Source: Fremontodendron californicum (taxonomy: Eukaryota; Streptophyta; Magnoliopsida; Malvales; Malvaceae). Taken from it: a DNA stretch of 64,000 bases. A program made the position numbers and the translations under genes. A model generated the notes under the pieces. That model saw only the letters and a program-made list of their open reading frames with translations. It ran no database searches and had not been told where the DNA came from. Numbering within the stretch: the stretch's first letter is position 1; every line of letters starts with the position of its first letter. Shown here one piece after another: positions 20,079 to 31,300 of the stretch. The stretch spans positions 22,240,498 to 22,304,497 of the forward strand of contig JAULJL010000027.1 of NCBI GenBank assembly GCA_030761205.1. The letters are read 5' to 3'.

Positions 20079-22611
20079 TTATTCAACATAATTTGGCTAA
20101 AAAAGTGGTAACTCCTCCACATCTTGTATTGGAAAGTTCTCATAGTAAGGCTTCAATCTATGACCATTCACTTTGAATGCATTATCTGTTTTTGGGCTTT
20201 GGATTTCAACTGCACCATGAGTAAATACATTAGTAATAACAAAAGGTCCAACCAACGAGAACGTAACTTACTTGGAAATAACTTAAGGTGTGAATGGAAG
20301 AGAAGAACCTTTTGTCCAACAACAAAGTCCTTTCTTGATATCATCTTGTCATGGAATGCCTTAGTCTTTTCCTTGTAAATCCTAGAATTCTCATAGGCAT
20401 CATTCCTTATCTCCTCTAATTCTTGTAGGTCAAGTTTTCTTTGCTTACCTGTCTCATCCATCTCCATGTTGCATTGTTTTATAGCCCAATATGATTTATG
20501 TTCCAATTCAACCGGAAGATGACAAGGCTTACCATAAACAAGTCGATAAGGAGACATACCAATGGGTGTCTTATATGCTGTCCTATAAGCCCAAAGTGCA
20601 TCATCAAGTCGTGAACTCCAATCCTTCCTATTTGAATTAACTGTCTTTTCAAGGATGGTCTTAACTTCTCGGTTTGACACTTCAGCTTGCCTACTAGTTT
20701 GAGGATGATATGAGGTGGAGACCTTGTGTGTGATGTTATACTTCCTCAAAAGTGCTTCCATAGTCCTATTGCAAAAGTGAGTACCTCTATCACTGATTAT
20801 GGCCTTTGGCGTTCCAACCCTAGCAAAGATATTAGTCTTGACAAAATCTGAAACAACTTTAGAGTCATTAGTCCTAGTGGATTTTGCTTCCACCCACTTT
20901 GAAACATAATCAACGGCAAGTAAAATATAAAGATTACCAAAAGAAGAAGGAAAAGGTCCCATGAAATCCATGCCCCATACATCAAAAATTTAAACAATAA
21001 GTATTGGAGTTTGAGGCATTTGATTTCTAGCACCTAAGTTACATATTCTTTGGCAATGATCACATGACTTGCAAAAGAGGTATGCATCTTTGAATATAGT
21101 AGGCCAATAAAATCCAGAATCAAGAACATTCATGGCTATTCTTTTGGATCCAAAGTGTCCTCCACATGCATAAGAGTGACAAAAGGTGAGAATAGATTGA
21201 AATTCAGATTCAAGTACACACCTTCTTATAATCTGATCGGAGCAATGCTTCCAAAGGTAAGGATCATCCCATATGAAGTATTTGGCATCACTCTTGATCT
21301 TATTTCTTTGAGCTTGTGTCAACTCTTGTGGCAACTTCTTGGTAACTAAGTAATTAACAATATCGGCATACCAAGGAGTTGTTGTGCTTATAAAAAAAAG
21401 TGCCGGAATTCAAGGGTAGTGCATTCTCTTCATGAACTAAACGGCTAAGATGGTCCGCAACCAGGTTGTCACTACCTCTCTTATCTTTTATCTCCAAATC
21501 AAACTCTTGTAAGAGAAGTATCCATCTAATCAACCTTGGTTTGGCCTCCTTCTTAGTGAGTAAGTACCTAAGGGCTGCATGGTCAGAATATACAATTACT
21601 TTAGTACCAATTAAATATGATCGAAATTTTTCTAAAGCAAATACAAAAGCCAAAAGTTCTTTTTCAGTAGTGGAATAGTTCAATTGAGCATCATTAAGAG
21701 TTCGGGAGGCATAATAAATGGCATGTGAGGCTTTGCCAACCCGTTGGCCCAAAACAGCTCCAATGGCATAGTCACTAGCATCACACATGATTTCAAAAGG
21801 TACATTCCAATCTGGTGGTTGCATGATAGGAGCTGATGTCAAGAGTCCCTTCAATGTTTCAAACGCCTCTTTGCATTTGTCATCAAAGTGGAAAACCACA
21901 TCTTTTTGTAGTAGCTTGCAAAGAGGTAATGTGATCTTTGAGAAGTCTTTGATAAATCTCCTATAGAAACCTGCATGTCCAAGAAAAGAACGAACCTCTC
22001 TCACATTTGTGGGAGGTGGTAAAGAATGCATAATATCTATTTTAGATTTATCAACCTCTTTCCCTCTAGAAAAAATAACATGGCCCAAAACTATTCCTTG
22101 TTCTACCATAAAGTGACATTATTCCCAATTCAAAACAAGGTTAGTTTCCATGCATCTTTCAAGTACAAGTGTAAGGTTCTCTAGACATCTATCAAAAGAA
22201 TCACCATAGACACTAAAATCATCCATAAACACTTCTATGATGTTCTCTACATAATCTGAAAATATGCTAACCATACACCATTGGAATGTAGCTGGTGCAT
22301 TACAAAGACCAAATGGCATACGCCGGTATGCAAAAGTACCAAATGGACATGTGAATGTTGTTTTATCTTGGTCCTCCGAAGCAATGGCTATCTGATTATA
22401 ACCTGAAAAACTATCAAGAAAACAATAATGAGAACCTTTCAAGCATTTGATCAATAAAAGGTAAAGGAAAGTGGTCTTTGCGAGTTGTGGAATTAAGTTT
22501 ACGATAATCAATACAAACTCGCCACCCTGTTTGAATCCTAGTAGGAACAAGTTCATTCTCATTATTTGTTACCACCGTTACACCTGATTTCTTTGGAACC
22601 ACTTGGACAAG
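20079..22611 (-). pseudogene. pol: Broken pol (RT, RNase H, integrase) of E5, C-terminal part
   Basis: Matches E7 pol from the RT palm (FMDDFSVYG is visible) through RNase H (DASDYAIGAVLGQ), the integrase zinc finger, the DDE core and the C-terminal barrel. Breaks include a stop just after the RT thumb (near 22119, Lys codon to TAA), a deletion near 22437 removing the LAGHSHY segment, lost bases near 21400 after RNase H, and a Glu codon turned to TAA just before the integrase core (near 20990). It continues at 49717 across E6. Confidence 0.9.
22607..22611 (+). repeat. Target-site duplication of E6, left copy (ACAAG)
   Basis: ACAAG precedes the E6 LTR at 22612 and recurs at 49717-49721 after the other LTR. 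The flanks join into continuous E5 pol. Confidence 0.95.
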
Positions 22612-24486
22612 TGATGCACCCAAAAGAGTGTATCTTATTTAACCTTGCGCTAAAAAGATAAATTGTAAGTATAGTAGTTAGCAAGGGTCGAGTCCTCAGG
22701 GATTGGGTTTTAATCTATGAGTTATTAGTTTATAACTTACGTTCAAAGAAAACAATAAAAGAAAAGGGTTTTTTTGAAGCCAGATTTAAACTAAAGTAAA
22801 TAATAAGAATAAGATGCAAGGCGGTATAACCAGCCAATAAAAATATATATACTAAATTAGGCGGTATAACCAGCCAATATATATACTAAATTAGGCGGTA
22901 TAACCAGCCAATAAAAATAAAACAAAGTTAATATACAAATTAGGCGGTATAACCAGCCAATAAAAATAAATAAACTTTTAAAAATAAGCAAACTAGAAAA
23001 GTAAGAAAACAAGTAAGTAAGAAGAATCAAATATGAAAAATATGGTTAAGGTTTCATTCTCCACCACTAGACATCATTAAGAATCAATTTCAGATCTATC
23101 AATATCAACCAACTATCAAAGTTAACAACCGTAGATAACAACAAGCTCTGTTATCCCAATCTTTCCTTAGTTTGTCATTAAATAGAACAAGCTCTCTATT
23201 TAATCTCTAACCATTAAACAACCTAGAATAAGCTCTCTAAATTCAATTTAATGGCAGCTTTATGATGAGAAAGATAGGTTGATCTAAGCAACAAACACAT
23301 AAGCTCGGATTGTTCAACATAGGTTATGTTCCACTTTGCAATTATTGAAAACTTGACCATAATCATTAATCACAAATTGCCACTTATGAATAGGAAATCA
23401 AGACAATTACACGGATCAAGACTCCTAAACTAGCAATAGATAATTATCAAGATCTATCTAGTTGTACACCTAAACAAATCAAGACAACATCATGAACAAT
23501 TCTTGTAGAAGAACATAAGCAACTTTGATAGAAAATTAATGATAGATAGAATCTGAAAATCAATCATAAAACATGTCTAGGGCTTTGAAATCACCCTTAA
23601 CCAAATAGAAGTTTAGCCTAGCATAGGCATTATAAACATAAACATAAAATTAAAGAAAATCTAAGAAGAAAATAAAAGAAAGAAAGAAGAAGAGGAAGAA
23701 TATTAATTATCCAACCTCTTGCTCTCTCTAAAGAAAAAAGAAAACTAGAGAAAAGAAAGAAAAAGAAAACTTAGAGAATTTTATTATAATGGCTAATTTC
23801 CTACCAATGTATAATATGATCCCTTACAATCATCCAAGGCCCTCTATTTATACACATTTTGGAGGGCTAAATGACAAGAGACAAGCTTTACAAATTTCAA
23901 AGGTAGGTATAATAGGTGGGTGCATTTTCTAACAATTTTCGTCATACATGACGATTTTGATCAGCCAACTTTATGGTCGATTTTGTCAATTTTGCAAGCC
24001 TTATCTGATCACATGGTCTTCTAGAAAAATGTTACCCTATCAGTTACTGATCCATAGCCGTTGGAATCAGCTCATTTGCTGATGTGGATAAGAAGATATG
24101 GGCAAAATACGAAAACAGGTCAGCACAGACGTCATTGCACATCAGCCAACTTCATGGTCGATTTCGCTAGGGAAAACGACTCCGTTTCAAGAAGTGTAAA
24201 ACATAAAAAAGATAAATATGCCTCTTAGCTTTGCACGGCTACAAATTGCAGCCTTATTGCTTCAGTGAAACTCGAGATATAGCTGATATGGCAAAAGGTG
24301 TCGGAACTGGAACTGAACTGGATTTACCCTTAATTCTAGTAATCTGAAATCACTCAAAGAAACTTGTGAAAAACACCAAAATACATAAAGATCATAAACA
24401 CAATTAGACTAAACAATAATAACTCGTATTTGACACAAAACAATAATAAAACATAACTAAAAACTATATAATTATACGAGTTATCA
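22612..24486 (-). repeat. 3' LTR of E6 (1875 bp)
   Basis: From TGATGCACCC to GAGTTATCA. It has four 16-bp cores (two of them closer together than in E7) and one copy of the U3 unit. The reverse polypurine tract CACCCCCACACTT follows at 24487-24499. Confidence 0.95.
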
Positions 24487-26259
24487 CACCCCCACACTTA
24501 GATTGTTGCTAGTCCCTAGCAACGACTCAATAAAAATAAAATAAGAAAATCTAATCTAATCCACTTTCGTAGGAAATCACGGTGGCACTTAGCATGTGAC
24601 ACAAGCCTTTAAACCCCTAGGTGTCCCTAGTGGACGAGTTTAGTCTCGTGAGGGTTTACTAGAACGATACCCACAAACATTGAAAAACTAAAATATAAAT
24701 AAACTACATATACTAAAAATATTTACTCCTAATCCTTTCAATACAAATTAGAGACAATCTTTGAACAAGTCTTATAAACTAATCAATAGCTTAAAGAATT
24801 TCACAAAAAATCATGCTTGAATGTAAATTGTTTGAGTTAAGCCAATATTAACATAACATATTTCAATCAAAATACTGCATATTCAAACTTAATATCAACT
24901 ACTCACATGGGATACCCTCATGATTTTCACTCTTTAAAGTAATGGTGAAGAGTTTACACTCAATCAATCTCATGAAAACAGTTCTACCATATTCTTGCTT
25001 GTCCACCTATTCTCCACTATTTAGATCATACAACTTCATGAATCAAGAGGTCTTTAATCAAGGTTGTAATGGGGCCAAGGGGTTTGTAATGTGGTTGAAG
25101 AACAAAAGGATAAAGATATCACAAAGGTTCCAAAGAGTTCATAAAGTTTAGAGACATAAAAAGATCATACAAATAAAACTTCTCAAAACTCTTATAAAGC
25201 ACATAATAACATAGGCTAAATATTCAAGTTGAGCCTTTGCATCATTCTAACCAACTTTGTAACATCTTTTTTTTTTACTTTAACTAGAAGTTCAAGAGAA
25301 GTTTTTTTTTTTTTTTTTTTTTTTTTAATATGGGAATGTATTTGACAATGATCCCTTTCTTTTTCTCTTGACTTTTTTCTTTCTTTTCCCCCCACACTTA
25401 TTTCTTGTTTCTAACCCAAATTTTCAATAAATCTTCCTTGTCTTTGCAACTTGTCTCAAAACATGCTAATTCATCTTTGGAACAAAGGTAAAGATATAAG
25501 TATATTTAGGTTAGGGACAAGTTATGGTTACCAAAGAGATAGCTTATTCAATGTAGGCTCAAATTGGTTCACTAAGGGTGTGTTCTCTTGGAACATTAAT
25601 AATGGATGGCTGTTTGGCTCTGGTTATAATCCTAATGCCTCTATCATATTCATGTTGTCACATGTATCAATATAGTCTCAAACGGTTTAAAGCAAGTTCT
25701 AGAGAATCATGTAATCATAAGAGCACTCAAGAAAGAAATTAGATTGATTTGTATAATGCATCAATCATTATAAGCTCAAAAACTCACAAGGATGATTATA
25801 CAAGTCAGATTAAGTCTAAACATGCTTCTTTCTCAATCAACATATCATATTAACATTGGCTCATAAAAAGGTTGACATTAAGCTCAATTCTCATGAAAAT
25901 CTTCTCACTAATAAATATGTTTTAGACTTATGCAATTCATATCTCATCATTGTATTAAAAAGGAACTAAAACTGAAAAAAAAAAAATAATAATAATAATA
26001 AAGACTCATAAAAAAAAAATAGTAGACAAAATAAAAGAAATCCTAAATCATTCCCCCCACACTTAATTCTTACATTGTCCTCAATGTAAGTCTATTAACT
26101 CAAATGAAAGAATCATGTGTAAGAGAAAAGAACTAATAACATAAGAATAGGAAAAGCTAAGACTCAAAATAAAACAAACTCATGCAACCTGAATAATCTT
26201 AAAATACTAAACAAAAATTAACAAGTAAACATAAAAAGATTAAAATCAAACTGACAAGG
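24487..26259 (-). other. 3' untranslated region of E6, distal part
   Basis: It starts with the polypurine tract (24487-24499). AT-rich, with long T runs (25303-25327), internal reverse AAGTGTGGGG tracts near 25388 and 26055, and a CTTACATTG-TCCT-CAATGTAAG hairpin near 26070-26091. It is interrupted by E7 at 26260 and resumes at 40018. I see no gene. Confidence 0.75.
26255..26259 (+). repeat. Target-site duplication of E7, left copy (CAAGG)
   Basis: CAAGG lies just before the E7 LTR and again at 40013-40017 just after it. Removing E7 restores a sequence identical in form to the ACAAGGTGTGTCTC repeat found elsewhere in the family. Confidence 0.96.
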
Positions 26260-27046
26260 TGATAACTCGTATAATTATATAGTTTTTAGTTATGTTTTAT
26301 TAATGTTTTGTGTCAAATACGAGTTATTATTGTTTAGTCTAATTGTGTTTATGATCTTTTATATTTTTATGTATTTTGGTGTTTTTCACAAGTTTCTTTG
26401 AGTGATTTCAGATTACTAGAATTAAGGGCAAATCCAGTTCAGTTTCAGTTCCGACACCTTTTTCCATATCAGCTATATCTCGAGTTTCACTGAAGCAATA
26501 AGGCTGAAATTTGTATCCATGCAAAGCTAAGAGGCATATCTATCTTTTTCATGTTTTACACTTCTTAAAACGGAGTCGTTTTCCCTAGCGAAATCGACCA
26601 TCAATTTGGATGATGTGCAATGACGTCTGTGCTGACATGTTTTCGTATTATGCCCATATCTTCTTATCCACATCAGCAAATGAGCTGATTCCAAAGGCTA
26701 TGGTTCCGTAACTGATTGGGGAACCTTTGTGTAGAAGACCATGTGATCAGATCAGGCCTCCAATATTGAAGAAATCGACCATCAAGGTGGCTGATGTGCA
26801 ATGACGTCTGTGCTGACATGTTTTCGTATTTTGCCCATATCTGCTTAACCACATCAGCAAATGAGCTGATTCCAACGGAGATGGTTTCGTAACTGATAGG
26901 GGAACCTTTGTCTAGAAGACCATGTGATCAGATCAGGCCTCCAATATTGACGAAATCGACCAACAAGTTGGCTGATCAAAATCGTCATATACCTACCTTT
27001 GAAATTTGTAAAGCTTGTCTCTTGTCATTTAGCCCTCCAAAATGTG

Positions 27047-27054
27047 TATAAATA
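27047..27054 (+). promoter_or_regulatory. TATA box of the E7 5' LTR promoter
   Basis: TATAAATA in the context TGTATAAATAGAGGG. Transcription would start about 30 bases downstream, making U3 about 820 bp. It drives the genomic RNA for all E7 genes. Confidence 0.82.
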
Positions 27055-27926
27055 GAGGGCCTTGGATGATTGTAAGGGATCATATTGGAGATTGGTAGGA
27101 TATTAGCCATTTTAACAAAATTCTCTAAGTTTTCTTCTTCTTTCTTTTCTCTAGTTTTCTTTTTCTTTAGAAAGAGCAAGAGGTTGGATAATTAATATTC
27201 TTCTTCTTCTTCTTTCTTTCTTTTATTTTCTTCTTAGATTCTATTTAATTTTATGTTTATAATGCCTATGCTAGGCTAAACTTCTATTTGGTTAAGGTTG
27301 ATTTCAAAGCCCTAGACATGTTTTGTGATTGATTTTCAGATTCTATCTATCATTAATTTTCTATCAAAGTTGCTTATGTTCTTCTACAAGAATTGTTCAT
27401 GATGTTGTCTTGATTTATTTAGGTGTACAACTAGATAGATCTTGATAATTATCTATTGCTAGTTTAGGAGTCTTGATCCGTGTAATTGTCTTGATTTCCT
27501 ATTCATAAGTGGCAATTTGTGATTAATGATTATGGTCAAGTTTTCAATAATTGCAAAGTGGAACATAACCTAAGTTGAACAATCCGAGCTTATGTGTTTG
27601 TTGCTTAGATCAACCTATCTTTCTCATCATAAAGCTGCCATTAAATTGAATCTAGAGAGCTTATTCTAGGTTGTTTGATGGTTAGAGATTAAATAGAGAG
27701 CTTGTTCTATTTAACGACAAACTAAGGAAAGATTGGGATAACAGAGCTTGTTGTTATCTACGGTTGTTAACTTTGATAGTTGGTTGATATTGATAGATCT
27801 GAAATTGATTCTTAATGATGTCTAGTGGTGGAGAATGAAACCTTAACCATATTTTTCATATTTAATTCTTCTTACTTACTTGTTTTCTTACTTTTAGTTT
27901 GCTTATTTTTTATATTTATTTTTATT

Positions 27927-28071
27927 GGCTGGTTATACCGCCTAATTTGTATATTAACTTTGTTTTATTTTTATTGGCTGGTTATACCGCCTAATTTAGT
28001 ATATATATTTTTATTGGCTGGTTATACCGCCTAATTTAGTATATATATTTTTATTGGCTGGTTATACCGCC
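27927..28071 (+). repeat. Tandem array of four 16-bp cores (GGCTGGTTATACCGCC)
   Basis: Four copies spaced 49, 40 and 40 bp, separated by CTAATTTAGTATATATATTTTT-like sequence. The core is an imperfect inverted repeat (GGC-GGT / ACC-GCC), so RNA copies may fold. The array lies downstream of the TATA box, so it is transcribed in the leader RNA. Confidence 0.9.
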
Positions 28072-28282
28072 TTGCATCTTATTCTTATTATTTACTTAGT
28101 TTAAATCTGGCTTCAAAAACCCCTTTTCTTTTATTGTGTTCTTGAATTTAAGTTATAAACTATTAACTTATAAACTAAAACCCAATCCCTGAGGACTCGA
28201 CCCTTGCTAATCATTATACTTACAATTGATCTTTTTAGTGCAAGGTTAAATAAGATACACTCTTTTGGGTGCATCAAATTTT

Positions 28283-28300
28283 TGGCGCCGTTGCCGGGGA
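28283..28300 (+). other. Primer binding site (tRNA-Asp), E7
   Basis: TGGCGCCGTTGCCGGGGA, a perfect complement to the 3' 18 nt of plant tRNA-Asp, starting six bases after the LTR. Confidence 0.95.
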
Positions 28301-28383
28301 TTGCTTTCTTTAGTTTATTAGTTTATTGGTTTATTCTTATTTTCAGTTCTAATTATTTACTTTCTTATTTTTTTTATTAGTGA

Positions 28384-31300
28384 ATGTTCCAAGCTCCCGA
28401 AGAAGACTTACGACTTAGGAAAATTCGGGAATTTATAACTTCTCACCAACAACCAATCGAGGAGTTGATCCAAAACATCCAAGAGGAGCAAGGAGAGATG
28501 GCAGCAGCTGACAACCGAACTCTCAAGGAGCTAGCCGCTCCGGACTTGGGTCAACAACCATTATGCATTGAATATGCTAATCTTGAGGTAGCTTTTGAAT
28601 TAAAATCTGGTTTGATTCATCTTCTCCCAACTTTTCATGGTTTTGCAGGAGAGGATCCAAATAAGCACCTCAAGGAATTCCATGTAGTTTGCTCAAGCAT
28701 GAGACCAACAGGGGTCACGGAAGAGCAAGTTAAGTTGAGAGCCTTCCCATTCTCTCTAGCTGATACAGCAAAGGAATGGCTCTACTATCTACCATCCGGG
28801 ACCATCACTACATGGAATGATTTGAAGAAAGCATTCTTGGAAAGGTATTTCCCAGCATCTAAGGCTGCCAACATTAGGAAAGAGATATGTGGGATTCGGC
28901 AATACAACGGAGAGTCCTTATATGAATATTGGGAGAGGTTCAAGAAACTTTGTGCATCATGTCCACACCATCAAATAAGTGAACAACTTCTCATCCAATA
29001 CTTCTATGAAGGTCTCATGCCCATGGAGAGAAGTATGATAGATGCCGCTAGTGGGGGAGCTCTAGTTGATAAGACTCCCAGGGCTGCTAGAACATTAATC
29101 TCCAACATGGCAGCCAATTCTCAACAGTTCTCAATGAGACAAGATCCACCACCACAATCCAAGAGAGTTAATGAGGTAAGTATATCATCCCTTGAACAAA
29201 AATTTGATAAACTGACTTCTCTTGTTCAACAATTGGCTTTAGGTAAAATACAACAAATAAAGGCTTGTGGCATATGTTCAAACATAGGGCACCAAACTGA
29301 TATGTGTCCAACACTTCAAGAGGATACCAATGAACATGTGAATGCCATGGGTGGATTTCAGAACCAATCAAGGAAATATGATCCCTACTCAAACACATAC
29401 AATCCAGGATGGAGGGATCATCCAAACTTCAATTATGGAGGGAACCAATCACAAACTATTCCTCCACCATTTGACCACAGGCCACCGGGTTTTCAGCAAA
29501 GAGTGCAACAACCATACCAAACCCGACAACAACTACCACCCACCCAAAATTCAGGTACTTCTCTTGAAGATCTTGTTAAAGCTCTTTCTACTAATACAAT
29601 TCAATTTCAACAGGAAACAAAGACAAGTATTCGAAATTTGGAGACTCAAATAGGGCAATTGGCAACAACCATGAGTCAAATGCAAGCAAGGGATTCTGGG
29701 AAATTACCTTCCCAAACCATAGTGAATCCAAGAGAGAATGCCAATGCTATAAATTTAAGAAGTGGGAAACAGCTAGAGACACCACAAAATGATAGTGCTC
29801 AAGGGGAGAACAATACCATGGCATCCTCTTCACATCCCAACGAGCCACTAAAAAAGGTAATTCCTAAACCATCCTTTCCTTCTTATATAACTCCTCCACC
29901 TTTTCCTAGCAGGTTAGCAAAGTCCAAGAAGGAGGAGCAAGAGAAGGAAATTTTGGAAACCTTCCGGAAAGTAGAGGTGAACATTCCTTTACTAGATGCT
30001 ATCAAGCAAGTGCCAAGATATGCCAAGTTCCTAAAAGAGTTGTGCACATCTAAACGGAAGTTGAAATGGAATGAAAAGGTAAGTGTGGGGGAGAATGTGT
30101 CAGCTGTTCTTCAAAAGAAACTCCCACCTAAATGCAAGGATCCAGGTATGTTTACCATTCCTTGTAAGATAGGCAACACCAGGTTTGAGCGTGCTATGCT
30201 AGATCTAGGGGCATCTATTAATGTCATGCCATATTCAATTTATGCTTCATTGAATCTAGGACCATTAGAGGAAACCGGTGTCATAATACAACTTGCTGAC
30301 CGTTCTAACACTTATCCAAGAGGAGTGGTAGAAGACGTTCTTGTACAGGTTAATGAATTGGTTTTTCCCGCTGACTTTTATGTTATTGAGATGGAAGATG
30401 AGATGTCTTCTAATCCCACACCTATTCTATTAGGGAGACCATTCTTGAAAACAGCAAGAACTAAAATAGATGTACATGATGGCACTTTAACTATGGAATT
30501 TGATGGTGAAATAATTCGCTTTAACATTTTTGAGGCCATGAGATATCCTAGTGATGTGCATTCTGTTTTTAATATTGATATAATTGACTCACTAGTGCAG
30601 CAAGCTTATGAGCTAGATGGTGAAGATAGTGTAGAAATAGTCCTTAGCAACCATCTCGGAATGGGGAATGCTAAACTAGCCTTGAGTGACCAGGTGGAAG
30701 GGGCACTAGAATCTTTACACTCGCTGCAACCTAAAGATGCAAGGTTTGATGTTTCATTTATTGATTTGCCTTTATCTAATGAGAAACTTCTACCTTCCAT
30801 TTTGCAGGCACCAACTTTAGAGTTGAAACCACTACCGAACCACTTGAAATATTTGTTCTTAGGGGAAAAGGACACACTACCTGTCATCATTGCCAAAGAG
30901 CTCACACCTTTGCAAGAAGAGCGACTTATCCGGGTGCTTAGAGAGCATAAAACAGCAATTGGTTGGACAATTGCCGATATCAAGGGAATAAGCCCATCCA
31001 TGTGCATGCACAGGATTTTGTTAGAGGAAGGGTCTAAACCAACAAGAGAAGCACAAAGGAGATTGAACCCTCCTATGATGGAGGTTGTGAAAAAGGAGAT
31101 ACTGAAGCTCCTAGATGTTGGAGTGATCTATCCTATCTCGGATAGCAAATGGGTGAGCCCAGTCCAAGTGGTTCCAAAGAAATCAGGTGTAACGGTGGTA
31201 ACAAATAATGAGAATGAACTTGTTCCTACTAGGATTCAAACAGGATGGCGAGTTTGTATTGATTATCGTAAACTTAATTCCACAACTCGCAAAGACCACT

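Larger units (their letters stand above)
26260..28276 (+). repeat. 5' LTR of E7 (2017 bp)
   Basis: TGATAACTCG to GGGTGCATCA. U3 has two full 181-bp units (26590-26770 and 26771-26951), each with TGACGTC (26621 and 26802). R-U5 has four 16-bp cores (27927, 27976, 28016 and 28056). An 11-bp inverted repeat lies at 26262-26272 and 26317-26327. Confidence 0.96.

Noticed and set aside
27825..28034. Hydrophobic 69-codon frame in several LTRs
   Set aside because: It spans the 16-bp tandem array and T-rich spacers. Its hydrophobic look comes from T-rich codons, and spacer length changes would break it.
27927..28071. Regularly spaced repeats suggesting a CRISPR array
   Set aside because: The repeats are 16 bp, spacers are nearly identical AT-rich sequence, there are no cas genes, and the locus is a plant LTR.
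28283..28300. A tRNA-Asp gene
   Set aside because: Only the 18 bases complementary to the tRNA 3' end are present, always just inside an LTR. It is a primer site.
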